NCBI RefSeq assembly: GCF_009905545.1
Contig: NZ_JAAALB010000030.1
Span: 1 to 64,000 of the forward strand
Length of the DNA: 64,000 bases
Source: Cellulophaga sp. BC115SP
GTDB taxonomy: Bacteria; Bacteroidota; Bacteroidia; Cytophagales; Spirosomataceae
Direction of reading: 5' to 3'
How positions within the stretch are numbered: position 1 is the first letter of the stretch; every line of letters starts with the position of its first letter. The notes beneath the pieces were generated by a model that saw nothing but the letters and a program-made list of their open reading frames with translations, made no database searches and was not told the origin of the DNA. This document shows positions 18,501 to 26,999 of this stretch, piece after piece. Position numbers and translations under genes: made by a program.

Positions 18501-18727
18501 TATCTTATTCACTTCCATCAAAAGTTTTGGCTAATGTGAAATGGGTTAAAAACGCCTCTATTTTCGTTCGTGGCACTGAATTATTCTTGATTACCAACTA
18601 CACAGGTGCTGACCCAAGTGTAAACGGTACTACTGCCACTTCGTTGGGTGTTGGTGCTGCTGGTATCGACTTTGGTACAGTTTCTTTGCCTCGCACATTC
18701 AGTACTGGTATCAACGTAACGTTCTAA
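15557..18727 (+). CDS. SusC/RagA family TonB-linked outer membrane receptor (pair 2)
   Basis: The 1056-residue receptor has a signal peptide (ending LSYGQ), a CarboxypepD-regulatory-like domain (about 30-108), a plug with LDEVVVTALGI and NSPLYVIDGLPVSN, the AALYGSEGSSGVIMITTK stretch, and a C-terminal barrel ending FSTGINVTF. It is clearly a different paralog from pair 1, not a recent duplicate. A long 508-nt non-coding stretch precedes it. The SusD gene follows after 46 nt, then a DUF4397 lipoprotein. No STN domain is present. Confidence 0.93.
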   Translation: MKQILLNKLTWLLMCIVVGTVQLSYGQDRQVTGKVTNAEDNASLAGVSISIKGTSKGATTSEDGTFKISVTDNTILVFSFLGFEKQEIKVGKQSKIDVSLKSMTSALDEVVVTALGIKQEKRALGYSVQDVKGEEISNTGRSNFLMAMQGRVAGLTMTPTTGLPGASAQVQLRGATSIGGSNSPLYVIDGLPVSNNTFSQGGLVSDGPNRANDYMNRIADINPNDIESITVLKGLEAAALYGSEGSSGVIMITTKKGSKGATRVNYSNSFDFSNIYRFVETQKVYGRGSYGVIDPTATAYRGPKYAEGTNTQLYDNVGNFFQTGTTQRHNLSVEGGQKITYRFSAAYTDQSGVVPTTGMKQFQTKLTGSAEIAKGVTVTNSFALTNSDITKAYRGANGMYLSALGWPANDDMRNYLNIDGTRRRLVPADNSELDNPYFSLYKNQNKERTLRMIENIALSADIKPWLNVTGRFGVDTYTTFLNLLIHPESGSGSSAVAAANGIAAKGYIDNAIDVGRIFNGNFIATAKKKIGDIDGSILVGTSFQDDKSEVNASYGEKLYLPEFNSINNTDVTTQRGKVTIQQKRLQSVFASLDLNYKDILYLKATGRNDWSSALYGATRYDYFYPSVSASFVFTELPAFKDLGFLSFGKLRASYAQTGKDPATPYKIKSTLTPQTTTDGGFAYGFYGGNPNLKPERGVGMEVGAELRFFKGRLNVDAAFYSNERSDQIVTQRLSYATGFIFALLNGGTFSNKGVEVQLSGSPVKTSNFSWDVNVNFSKFTTDVKNLPADVAEYYNSDTWLYNNARASAFVGDLSKYFPTVDNLSYYQQWAGSATAIGGYSYLRNKRGDILINPATGLPIKNTNFLPIGDRNPDFSIGLRNSFTYKSINLSFLLDIRKGGDVFNGNAMWLYERGLSTKTLDRNTPIIYKGVLRDGYENTDNPTPNTVQITPSTSTNQAFYSSLAESDFVEHSINWLRMRDVSLSYSLPSKVLANVKWVKNASIFVRGTELFLITNYTGADPSVNGTTATSLGVGAAGIDFGTVSLPRTFSTGINVTF

Positions 18728-18773
18728 TTGAAATCTGTTTTTATTTAAAATTCAGTTAAAACAAAAGAAAGAC

Positions 18774-20303
18774 ATGAAAAAAGTATCATCCTATATATTT
18801 CTTGCAGCTACAGCACTTATGATGAGTAGTTGCCAAGATTATCTCAATATCAACGAAGACCCAAGCAACCCACAAGTTGCAGAAGGTTATGCACTCCTCC
18901 CTCCTATTGTATCTCAAATGGTTCGTGGCGAACAATTTGATGGTCGTTATGCAGGTCAATACTCACAGGTTTGGGCTTCTTCAGCCGCAGCGAATACATG
19001 GGATTTACATAGCTATGCATCTGGTTCGGATGCTGGCGGTGAAAAATGGCGTTCTCATTACTGGTCTATTGGTCAAAATATTGATTTGATTGTTGCAGAT
19101 GGTGTAGCCAAGCAAAAATGGGATTACGTTGGAGCCGCCAAAGCAATTCGTGCATGGTCGTGGCAAAGTACTACCGACTGGCATTGCGAAATGGTATTGA
19201 AACAAGCCTTTGAACCTAACCGTTATGTTTTCGATTATGATTCTCAGGATTTGATTTATGAAGAAGTTCGTCGCTTGAGTCAAGAAGCACTAGATAATCT
19301 CAATAAAACTGGCGATGGCGTAGGTTCATTAGTAAGAGGCGATAAAGTATATGGTGGTAATGTGGATAAATGGAAAAAGTTTGTATATGCTAACTTAGCT
19401 CGTAATGCCAACCACATCAGTAACAAAGGCTCATACAATCCAGATAAGGTTATCGAATATTGTGACAAAGCTATGTCGTCCAATGCCGACAACTTTATGG
19501 TGCCTCACCGTGGTTCGAGTACAGCTGATGCCAACTTCTTTGGACCACTTCGTGATAACATGCAATCGTACCGTCAAACAGACTTTAGTATCAGTTTATT
19601 GGATGGTCGTGTTTTCAATGGTGTAGTTGACCCTCGCTTACCATTGATGTTTACCGCTTGTGTTGATGGAGTGTATAGAGGCGTAACGCCTGGTAGTGTT
19701 GACCCTAATGCTACGCCAGTCGACAACCCTAAGCGTGTTCCTATTCTTTGGGGAGTAGCTCCTTCAGCATTGGTAGGCAAATCACCAGTCGATGTAACCA
19801 AAGGAAAATATATTTACAAAGATGATGCGGCTTTCCCGATCATTACTTATGCAGAAATTCAGTTTATCAAAGCTGAAGCAGCATTCAAGAAAGGTGACAA
19901 AGCTACAGCCTTGGCTGCCTATAAAAATGCTATCTCGGCTCACATGGATTTTGTGGGAGTATCTGCAACGGATAAAGCTACTTTCTTAGCAAGTAAAGCC
20001 GTTAAGCAAACAGGTGCGGATTTAACCTTGAGTGATATCATGTGCCAAAAATTCATCGCCTTGTATGCCCACGGAAACGTAGAAACTTGGGTTGACCTTC
20101 GTAGATATAAATACGATGCTAATGTTTATACAGGGTTTACATTACCAAGAACTTTGGCAACTGAAAACAACGGCAAACCTGCTCAACGCGTACGCCCACG
20201 TTACAACTCAGAATACGTATGGAACAGAGCTTCTTTGGATAAATTAGGTGGAAATAACCCTGATTATCACACGTATGAACAGTGGTTTACAAAGACTGAA
20301 TAA
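18774..20303 (+). CDS. SusD/RagB-type outer membrane lipoprotein, SusD-like_2 type (pair 2)
   Basis: The 509-residue protein has a lipoprotein signal (LMMSSCQDYLNINEDPSNP). The NxNxDPSNP start, the YALLPPIVSQMVRGE stretch and the Y-SQVWASSAAAN-W segment fit the SusD-like branch (SusD-homolog 2) rather than classic SusD. A C-terminal KGKYIYKDDAAFPIITYAEIQFIKAEAAFKKG-type helical region follows (seen in two parts near residues 341-375). It should cap the preceding SusC. The ligand is unknown. Confidence 0.88.
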   Translation: MKKVSSYIFLAATALMMSSCQDYLNINEDPSNPQVAEGYALLPPIVSQMVRGEQFDGRYAGQYSQVWASSAAANTWDLHSYASGSDAGGEKWRSHYWSIGQNIDLIVADGVAKQKWDYVGAAKAIRAWSWQSTTDWHCEMVLKQAFEPNRYVFDYDSQDLIYEEVRRLSQEALDNLNKTGDGVGSLVRGDKVYGGNVDKWKKFVYANLARNANHISNKGSYNPDKVIEYCDKAMSSNADNFMVPHRGSSTADANFFGPLRDNMQSYRQTDFSISLLDGRVFNGVVDPRLPLMFTACVDGVYRGVTPGSVDPNATPVDNPKRVPILWGVAPSALVGKSPVDVTKGKYIYKDDAAFPIITYAEIQFIKAEAAFKKGDKATALAAYKNAISAHMDFVGVSATDKATFLASKAVKQTGADLTLSDIMCQKFIALYAHGNVETWVDLRRYKYDANVYTGFTLPRTLATENNGKPAQRVRPRYNSEYVWNRASLDKLGGNNPDYHTYEQWFTKTE

Positions 20304-20441
20304 AATGTAGCATTGCGAGTAATATCATTGATCCTATGGAAAAGATAGTGATTTATCCTATCGTACCAGTGCAAAACACTCTCCTACATTGCTAAATATT
20401 TTTTTAAAAATAGAGAGTATTTTCTCCTAAATTTTACAAAA

Positions 20442-21218
20442 ATGACTTACAAAAGATTTTTATCAATATTAACCCTCGCTACTAGCATCTTCGGACTCGC
20501 AGCCTGTGGTGAACAAGCCGATTCTTTTCAAAATATTCTTCCAGCAACGGGTAGTCGCCTTAAATTTATTCATGCTGCACCTGATGTTGCGGGGGTAGAT
20601 ATTTATTTGAATGATAAAAAGTTTTCAGGAGTGAACACAACGCCTCCTGCGGCACCAAATTTGCTTACTTATGGTAACGCCTTTCCTCTCACGGCGGAAT
20701 ATGCTACTTATCCAGCAGGCGCAACCAAAGTTGGAGTAGTTATTCCTTCTTTGAATAATGCTGTAGGACTTACAGCCAATGTAAATCTTGAAGATGGGAA
20801 GTATTATTCAGTATTTGCGACAGGGGTTTCACCCAATTATTCGGCGGTAGCCTTAGAAGACAAATTCCCTGCTGCCAATGGTAAGAATATCTATGTGCGA
20901 GTATTGAACTTAGTGTCTAACTCTACAACGATTGATTTTACGGTAAATGGGCAGACTATTGCGACAAATATTGCTTACAAAAATGCCGACAATACTTTTT
21001 ACACAGTTCCTATCGATAATTTCTTATCTGGTACGATTACTGTACCATTTATTACAAAGGTTTCGGGAGGCGTAGCGTTGGTAACTACCGCAACAGTCAA
21101 TCAAACGTTGGTTGTGCCAGGCAAATGCTATACGGTTTATGTAAGAGGAATGGTAACAACAGATGCAAAAAATCCGACCAAATATGCACCCACAGCTAGT
21201 GTATTGGTCAATAGATAA
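20442..21218 (+). CDS. DUF4397 domain lipoprotein
   Basis: The 258-residue protein carries a lipoprotein signal (FGLAACGEQ). Its two repeated immunoglobulin-like halves match the DUF4397 pattern: LKFIHAAPDVAGVDIYLN, then YYSVFATG, and later IYVRVLNLVSNSTTIDFTVNG with CYTVYVRGM. The function of the family is not known. It lies 138 nt after the second SusD in the same direction and is probably the last gene of that operon, possibly as an accessory surface lipoprotein. Confidence 0.8.
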   Translation: MTYKRFLSILTLATSIFGLAACGEQADSFQNILPATGSRLKFIHAAPDVAGVDIYLNDKKFSGVNTTPPAAPNLLTYGNAFPLTAEYATYPAGATKVGVVIPSLNNAVGLTANVNLEDGKYYSVFATGVSPNYSAVALEDKFPAANGKNIYVRVLNLVSNSTTIDFTVNGQTIATNIAYKNADNTFYTVPIDNFLSGTITVPFITKVSGGVALVTTATVNQTLVVPGKCYTVYVRGMVTTDAKNPTKYAPTASVLVNR

Positions 21219-21227
21219 GTATAAAAT

Positions 21228-21345
21228 GCTTTAAGCTATAGGCATTAGGCAAAAAATGCATTTATGATTTTATTAAACGCACTTTTATTCTTTTAGCTTA
21301 CGGCATATTGCGGGTAGAATTAATTTCATTTTGCCTACTAACTTT
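21228..21345. repeat. Imperfect palindromic repeat (CTTTAAGC / ACTAACTT family), copy 1
   Basis: It begins GCTTTAAGCTATAGGCATTA and ends TTTTGCCTACTAACTT. Copies with the same start and/or end words lie at 39571-39655, 42554-42655 and 61433-61500. Confidence 0.7.
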
Positions 21346-21371
21346 TTAATTAAGACAGATGTGTACACAAT

Positions 21372-21405
21372 AAAGGGTGAGATGTATTTTCTCACCCTTT
21401 TTCAT
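21372..21405. terminator. Bidirectional terminator between the DUF4397 and glycosidase genes
   Basis: AAAGGGTGAG pairs with CTCACCCTTT, followed by Ts on the plus strand. It ends the SusC2-SusD2-DUF4397 unit and overlaps the stop codon of the opposing glycosidase gene at 21402-21404. Confidence 0.8.
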
Positions 21406-22298
21406 TTAGGTAAAATCATCAGAATATTACTGACACTTCGCTCACCAAAATGGTCGAATAGTTTATTATCAGAAGGGAAATTTACGACTCCATTATCAGG
21501 TTTATTCTTGATATACATCGTTGTCGAGCCTCCCCCATCGAGATTAATAGCATTTTTACATCCAAGGTTTTTTGTTAAAAAAGTTAACTCTTGCAAACTC
21601 ATTCCCTGCGCCTCAGCATTGCGTCCGTCTACTGTAATCAATAAAACTTCCTTGGTTTTGGTAATACAAGCACAAGTACGAGGATGTCGATTATTGGTAA
21701 AAGCATTATTTTTCAAAGGTTCTTCTTTGCCATTAAATAACAATAAAGGTCCTGTTACCATGATATTTTCTTCAGCAAGTTTTTTCTCCCAAAATGGTAA
21801 GGTATCTCCTTTTACGATAGAAATCTTATTGTGATGAATTACAATTGCCGAACGACTATGGTCAGGCAATGCTTTACGAGAATTGTAGGTTGCTGTGTCC
21901 AAGGCCTTTCCATCTATTTTGATTAGGTCGACCGCTCCTCCTTTTTTAGTGTTAAAAAATCCCCCATTCACAGCCACCAAAGCGTTGTTTGTAGCGGCTA
22001 TCAAGCTTGTTTTGAGTAATTTTCTAGTAGTATCAGAATCTTTATGATGAATATCGGCAGAACCAAAGGCAAACTTTACGGATTTATTCTTAAGCTTTGT
22101 CCTTAAAATATGAATACTTTGATTGGATTGAAATAGTTCTTTTTGATTAAAATGATAATATTCCCAAACAAGACCATTTCCCAGATTTTCAGTTTTCCAA
22201 ATAGTATTCCTTAAAACCTCTATATCCGCTTTTGATTGTGAATAACTCCCAAAAATTGAAATAAGGCAACAAGCTAATAGTAAAAGATATTTTTTCAT
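21402..22298 (-). CDS. Phosphodiester glycosidase family (NAGPA-like) exported protein
   Basis: The 298-residue protein has a signal peptide (LLLLACCLISIFGSYSQ). The NAGPA catalytic domain is recognised by AVNGGFFN, the VDGRNAEAQGMSLQELT stretch and NAINLDGGGSTTMYI near the C-terminus. The family includes the uncovering enzyme that removes N-acetylglucosamine from a phosphodiester, and bacterial proteins acting on cell-wall or exopolysaccharide phosphodiesters. It is a single gene on the minus strand after glmS, beyond the glmS terminator, so it probably has its own promoter. The substrate is not known. The CC pair in the signal could serve as a lipobox, but a Ser-rich spacer suggests ordinary cleavage. 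Confidence 0.85.
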   Translation of the reverse strand: MKKYLLLLACCLISIFGSYSQSKADIEVLRNTIWKTENLGNGLVWEYYHFNQKELFQSNQSIHILRTKLKNKSVKFAFGSADIHHKDSDTTRKLLKTSLIAATNNALVAVNGGFFNTKKGGAVDLIKIDGKALDTATYNSRKALPDHSRSAIVIHHNKISIVKGDTLPFWEKKLAEENIMVTGPLLLFNGKEEPLKNNAFTNNRHPRTCACITKTKEVLLITVDGRNAEAQGMSLQELTFLTKNLGCKNAINLDGGGSTTMYIKNKPDNGVVNFPSDNKLFDHFGERSVSNILMILPK

Positions 22299-22382
22299 AT
22301 TGTTGATAAAAGTTTAGTAAAAACAGAACAAAATACCCATAAATTACCAGCCTTGTAGCCTTTACTGACTTGATAAAAGCAT

Positions 22383-22414
22383 AAAAAAGCCCTTCGCATT
22401 TTTACGAAGGGCTT
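22383..22414 (-). terminator. Intrinsic terminator of glmS
   Basis: On the minus strand, AAGCCCTTCG, an 8-nt loop and CGAAGGGCTT are followed by a T run. It lies about 80 nt past the glmS stop. Confidence 0.9.
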
Positions 22415-22495
22415 ATCTTATAGCTGAGCAATAAAATCTATATTAAGAATAAATTGATTATTCAAAATTCACAACTCATCATTCAGCACGAACAC

Positions 22496-24331
22496 CTACT
22501 CTACCGTTACCGACTTGGCAAGGTTACGAGGCTGGTCAACATTACAACCACGCATTACGGCAATATGATACGAAAGCAATTGCAAAGGAATTACCGATAC
22601 CAATGGAATCAAAGCCTCATGCATCGCAGGGATTTCAACTACATAATCTGCCATCGTTGGGATTAACTTATCTCCTTCCGTTACAATGGCAATCACCTGA
22701 CCTTTACGAGCTTTTACTTCTTGGATATTCGAAACTACTTTGTCGTAAGAGCTATCTTTAGTAGCAATAAATACCACTGGCATTTCGGCATCAATCAAAG
22801 CAATTGGTCCGTGCTTCATTTCAGCCGCAGGATAACCCTCTGCATGAATGTAAGAAATCTCTTTCAATTTTAAAGCGCCTTCCAAAGCCACTGGGAAGTT
22901 ATAGCCACGACCCAAATAAATGAAGTTACGAGCATCTTTAAACTTCTCTGCAATCTCCTTGATTTTGCCGTCACTCTGTAATACCGTCTCGATTTTTTGA
23001 GGAATACGTTCTAACTCAAACAACAATCTTCTAAATGTATCTTCATGTAAAGAGCCTTTTTTGCGCGCAATAGCAATAGCCATTTGGGTCAAAACTATCA
23101 CTTGAGCGGTAAAAGCTTTAGTTGATGCAACACCAATTTCAGGTCCAGCATGCGTATAGGCGCCCGCATGAGTAGCACGAGGAATCGACGAACCTACTAC
23201 ATTACATACCCCAATAATAGTAGCTCCTTTTGACTTAGCCAATTCAATAGCGGCTAAGGTATCAGCAGTTTCGCCAGACTGTGAAATCGCAATTACAAAA
23301 TCACCTTCTTTGATAATTGGATTACGGTATCTAAATTCTGAGGCATATTCTACTTCAACATTGATACGCGCCAATTCTTCAAAGAGATATTCAGCAACTA
23401 AACCAGCATGCCACGACGTGCCACAAGCCACAATTACAATGCGTTTAGCCTTAGCTAGCTTATCGGTATATTCACGTAAACCACCCAATACCAAGTGCCC
23501 ATTATCTGCATTTACTCGACCACGAAGACAGTCAGCCACCGAACGTGGTTGTTCAAAAATTTCTTTTAGCATGAAATGCTCATATCCTCCTTTTTCGATA
23601 GCTTCGAGTTCTAACTCTACCGTTTGGATATAAGGAGATTGTAGGGCATTATCGATATTTTTTACTGTTAATTCACCATCACGAACTACTGCAATTTCGT
23701 AGTCGTTTAGGTAAATCATTTCATGAGTATATTCAATAATTGGAGTCGCATCAGAAGCAAAGAAAAATTCGCCTTCTCCTACGCCAATCACCAACGGAGA
23801 ACCTTTACGAGCAGCAATTAATTGAGTCGGATTAGTCGCATCCATAACCACGATGGCGTATGCTCCAACTACTTCCTTCATCGCCAAACGAACAGCCTCT
23901 TCCAAGGTACATCCAGCATTGATCTGAATATCCTCTACAAAATGTACAAATACTTCAGAGTCGGTATCAGAGTGAAACTCATGCCCTTTTTTCATCAAGT
24001 TTTTCTTGATAGAGCTATAGTTTTCAATAATACCATTATGAATAATTGCTAGATTCTTGCTTGCAGAATAATGCGGGTGAGCATTACGATCATTTGGTTC
24101 ACCATGTGTAGCCCAACGCGTGTGACCAATCCCAATCGTACTTTGGAGTGTTTCATGGGCAATAGTCTCCTCCAAATCCTTTACCTTACCTTTTTTCTTG
24201 TAAACATTCAACGCACCGTTCAACAAGGCTATACCAGCACTGTCATATCCACGGTATTCCAAACGTTTTAAACCTTTGAGAATCAAAGGTGCGGCTTCAC
24301 GATGCCCAACATAGGCTACAATTCCACACAT
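22496..24331 (-). CDS. glmS: Glutamine--fructose-6-phosphate aminotransferase (isomerizing)
   Basis: GlmS makes glucosamine 6-phosphate, the entry to UDP-GlcNAc for peptidoglycan and lipopolysaccharide. At 611 residues it has normal length. The N-terminal glutaminase domain begins MCGIVAYVG with the catalytic Cys exposed after Met removal. Two SIS isomerase domains follow (VACGTSWHAGLVAEYL, ISQSGETADTLAAI, GRGYNFPVALEGALKLKE). The C-terminus is the conserved RNLAKSVTVE. Terminators before and after show that it is transcribed alone. Confidence 0.97.
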   Translation of the reverse strand: MCGIVAYVGHREAAPLILKGLKRLEYRGYDSAGIALLNGALNVYKKKGKVKDLEETIAHETLQSTIGIGHTRWATHGEPNDRNAHPHYSASKNLAIIHNGIIENYSSIKKNLMKKGHEFHSDTDSEVFVHFVEDIQINAGCTLEEAVRLAMKEVVGAYAIVVMDATNPTQLIAARKGSPLVIGVGEGEFFFASDATPIIEYTHEMIYLNDYEIAVVRDGELTVKNIDNALQSPYIQTVELELEAIEKGGYEHFMLKEIFEQPRSVADCLRGRVNADNGHLVLGGLREYTDKLAKAKRIVIVACGTSWHAGLVAEYLFEELARINVEVEYASEFRYRNPIIKEGDFVIAISQSGETADTLAAIELAKSKGATIIGVCNVVGSSIPRATHAGAYTHAGPEIGVASTKAFTAQVIVLTQMAIAIARKKGSLHEDTFRRLLFELERIPQKIETVLQSDGKIKEIAEKFKDARNFIYLGRGYNFPVALEGALKLKEISYIHAEGYPAAEMKHGPIALIDAEMPVVFIATKDSSYDKVVSNIQEVKARKGQVIAIVTEGDKLIPTMADYVVEIPAMHEALIPLVSVIPLQLLSYHIAVMRGCNVDQPRNLAKSVTVE

Positions 24332-24461
24332 AGTATAATGATTATAGTTTAAAAATTTGATTGATTATAGTTGCTTTACTCTTGTGTTTGATGCGTAAAA
24401 ATAATCAAATTGCCTTAACCAACATGATTTTTGGCAAAAAAATACGGCAATATATTACTGT

Positions 24462-24503
24462 AAAAAAGAAAGCGGAGCACTCATTACATGAGTACTCCGC
24501 TTT
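24462..24503 (-). terminator. Intrinsic terminator after the DUF4270 gene
   Basis: On the minus strand, a 16-bp stem (AAAGCGGAGTACTCAT / ATGAGTGCTCCGCTTT, one wobble) with a 3-nt loop is followed by CTTTTTT. It separates the DUF4270 operon from glmS. Confidence 0.92.
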
Positions 24504-24531
24504 AAATGAGTAGCAAAAATTTTGCCAACTA

Positions 24532-25965
24532 TTACTTTGAAATATGTGTATAGTAAACTTTCAGTTTGATATTCTTAGCATTGAATACCGCTTGAACTGG
24601 TTCTACTGCAACGATTCTTGAACTAGATAATACCGACACCGAAGTTGATGAACTTGAGGCTAAGCCAATCCAAGTTGGTGTCAAAATCCACCCATTAGTA
24701 GTAGCTCTTCCTGATAAGATATTCTGTAAGGCAGAGGTAACATTAAAGGTATAAGTATTGTCTTTGGTAGCATACGAGGCGATTTGAGTCTCACTGTTTG
24801 CATATACAAAACCATTGGTTGAGGTATAACGTAATGGGCGATTAGCGCCATTTTCCTGAATCGCAACCAAATTAGTGATTCGTGAAAAACCAGAAAGTGG
24901 TTGATCTGGCTCAAGGACTAATTCAGCTTTATTGATCGCTACATTTTTGTTATTTTTCAACTGCAACAAAGTCGGGAATCTCAACTTTACAGCTAAACCC
25001 GAAATATTATCCATATATACATAACCACCTGCGTCAGAAGATTTGAGTGCATCAGCAGGTTTTTTGAGGTTTGCCAAAGCTCCTTTTCTATTAACTGTCA
25101 CATTAGTCCATCTTACATTCTGCTCACCCGTTGACGCTGTTCCGTTACTAAAGTAGAATGAAGTGGTTTTATTGACACTTACTGTAGTATCCACCCCAGT
25201 TGTTTTGCGGTAAGTATAAGTGTAATGGTATGAAAGATCCATCATACTTTGCCCTACAGAAAAATATGAAAGTGCTGCATTTTGACTACTTTCACTTACC
25301 AAAACAAACCCTTTGACAATATCTTTAAATTTGTCATATACTACAGCATTAGCACTAGACAAATTACGTTGTGCAAAAATCTCCTTTGCCAAAGCCATTG
25401 GCAGAGGTACTTTAACGTAATTATACTTTGAAGTATCTTCAGAAGTAGAATTTGCATTTCTGATTGGCTTCAATGGATTTCTTGTCACTGTTGCCAATGG
25501 AGTTGGATCATATTCAGGCAAGGCATCACCTGTATTATAAACCTTACTTACGGTTGGAGTTGCTGTACTTTTAACTCTATGAACCTTAAACGTCTGTGCC
25601 TTTGTTGTATCACCCGCTACACGACGAAATACCAAATAAAGGGCAAGTGAATCCACTGACTCTACTAAAGAAGCTTTATAGGCATTAGTTCCAGCAGTAT
25701 CAATTTTGATTGTATCAATGTTAGTAGGCTGAAAGAAAGTCTTAGCTGTATAGTCTCCAAAAACTGGATGACTCATACTTCCAACAAACACCGATGGAAT
25801 ACCAGATGTCTGCATCGAGTCCAATTGAATTGTTGAGGCATCTACCGTCAAAGTATCGGTATAAGCTAAACCAATATCTTGACCGAAAAGCTCTGTACCA
25901 ATTTCTTCAGGATCATCACAGGCCATCAAGAAAGCACCAACAAGGAGAACCCAAAGGTTACGCAC
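24532..25965 (-). CDS. DUF4270 family lipoprotein
   Basis: The protein of about 477 residues has the N-terminal features of DUF4270: a lipoprotein signal followed by DDPEEIGTELFGQD and the YTDTLTVDASTIQLDS stretch. Its role is unknown; the family is exported in Bacteroidetes. I place the start at the GTG at 25965, which gives (M)RNLWVLLVGAFLMACDDP, a good lipobox signal. It overlaps the stop of the upstream gene by 8 nt, implying translational coupling. An in-frame ATG at 26052 would put 29 residues before this signal. It is co-transcribed with the glycogen-synthase-like gene and ended by the hairpin at 24462-24503. Confidence 0.85.
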   Translation of the reverse strand: MRNLWVLLVGAFLMACDDPEEIGTELFGQDIGLAYTDTLTVDASTIQLDSMQTSGIPSVFVGSMSHPVFGDYTAKTFFQPTNIDTIKIDTAGTNAYKASLVESVDSLALYLVFRRVAGDTTKAQTFKVHRVKSTATPTVSKVYNTGDALPEYDPTPLATVTRNPLKPIRNANSTSEDTSKYNYVKVPLPMALAKEIFAQRNLSSANAVVYDKFKDIVKGFVLVSESSQNAALSYFSVGQSMMDLSYHYTYTYRKTTGVDTTVSVNKTTSFYFSNGTASTGEQNVRWTNVTVNRKGALANLKKPADALKSSDAGGYVYMDNISGLAVKLRFPTLLQLKNNKNVAINKAELVLEPDQPLSGFSRITNLVAIQENGANRPLRYTSTNGFVYANSETQIASYATKDNTYTFNVTSALQNILSGRATTNGWILTPTWIGLASSSSTSVSVLSSSRIVAVEPVQAVFNAKNIKLKVYYTHISK

Positions 25966-26767
25966 TTGCCAAATCTGTGTAAAGGTTGTAGTAGCTCTCG
26001 ATATTTTCTTCAGGAACAAACTCGATTTTTTTGTCTGGTAATTCATCAACAATTGTGTTAAATTTCTCCGTAACTTCTTCTTCTGAGGTAATCACAATAT
26101 CGGCATACTCTGCTCCAATTTTGATAAAGCCAGCATAGTCAGCCGTTTTGAGGCTGTCAAGCATAGTATCCTCAATGTCCATCAATTTTACTTTTTCGTA
26201 CAAGCTTGTAGCTTCAAATTTGTGAGAAAAAGCACTATTATAAACTGAGAATACGACTTTAGCATCTTTGAACATTGGATCGTTCTTGTAAGTTGTCTTT
26301 AAATACAACGGTACAAGTGACGTCATCCAATCATTGCAGTGCACAATATCAGGAGCCCATCTTAATTTCTTTACGGTTTCTAACGAGCCTTTGCAAAAGA
26401 ATATTGCTCGCTCGTCATTGTCCGAATAAAAGTTGTCTTCTTTGTCTGTGAAAACAGTCTTACGTTGGAAGTAATCTTCGTTATCAATAAAATACACCTG
26501 CAACTTTGCCGATGGCAAGCTAGCTACTTTTATGGTCACAGGCTTATCATCATCACCCACTGGAACGGTGAAGCCCGATAATCTTACTACCTCATGAAGA
26601 CGGTTTTTACGTTCATTGATCAACCCAAATCTTGGCACCAAGATTCTTATCTCCATTCCCTTTTCTTGCATGGCCGCTGGCAATTTTCTTACAAAATCAG
26701 CTACCTGAGTAGTAGAAAGGAATGGGTCAACTTCGCTGGCAACGTAAAGGATACGCAATTTAGACAT
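25958..26767 (-). CDS. Glycogen/starch synthase-like protein, N-terminal GT-B domain only
   Basis: The 269-residue protein resembles the N-terminal half of glycogen synthase (GT5): KLRILYVASEVDPF, then the ILVPRFG stretch, DNEDYFQRK, and WAPDIVHCNDWMTSLVPLYL. It lacks the C-terminal nucleotide-sugar-binding half of GT-B enzymes. The usual KTGGL loop after the first strand is replaced by STTQV. Such short proteins next to panC are a recurrent Bacteroidetes arrangement. Glycogen synthesis by this protein alone is unlikely; a sensory, partner or altered catalytic role is possible. It is translationally linked to the DUF4270 gene and divergent from panC. Confidence 0.8.
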   Translation of the reverse strand: MSKLRILYVASEVDPFLSTTQVADFVRKLPAAMQEKGMEIRILVPRFGLINERKNRLHEVVRLSGFTVPVGDDDKPVTIKVASLPSAKLQVYFIDNEDYFQRKTVFTDKEDNFYSDNDERAIFFCKGSLETVKKLRWAPDIVHCNDWMTSLVPLYLKTTYKNDPMFKDAKVVFSVYNSAFSHKFEATSLYEKVKLMDIEDTMLDSLKTADYAGFIKIGAEYADIVITSEEEVTEKFNTIVDELPDKKIEFVPEENIESYYNLYTDLASA

Positions 26768-26929
26768 TGTTGTCGTAGTTAGGAGCTTAGTAGTTGTTAA
26801 AAAGTGTTAACTGGTGTAAAATTTAACAAGCGTTGCAACGAGCGTTTTATCTCCTATTAATCGCTCAAACCTTGTTTACAACCAACTAACGATAACAAAA
26901 AACAAGCACAGATTTCTAAAAAAATTATG

Positions 26930-26961
26930 CAAAAATATAAAAAAAATACGGAAATTCCACA
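26930..26961 (-). promoter_or_regulatory. Candidate promoter of the glycogen-synthase-like / DUF4270 operon
   Basis: On the minus strand, TTG (26961-26959), 21 nt, then TATTTTTG (26937-26930) fits the Bacteroidetes promoter form. It gives a leader of about 155 nt and lies back to back with the panC promoter. Confidence 0.45.
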
Positions 26962-26966
26962 ATCAT

Positions 26967-26999
26967 TTTGCGAAGAATGTAAAAGAACCCTGTAGTTTT
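26967..26999 (+). promoter_or_regulatory. Candidate promoter of panC
   Basis: TTG (26967-26969), 22 nt, then TAGTTTTG (26992-26999) fits the Bacteroidetes promoter form. The start would be about 85 nt before the panC ATG. Confidence 0.45.

Noticed and set aside
21331-21834. Plus-strand 167-codon frame
   Set aside because: It is antisense to the NAGPA-like gene, whose motifs are clear; its composition follows from the opposite codons.
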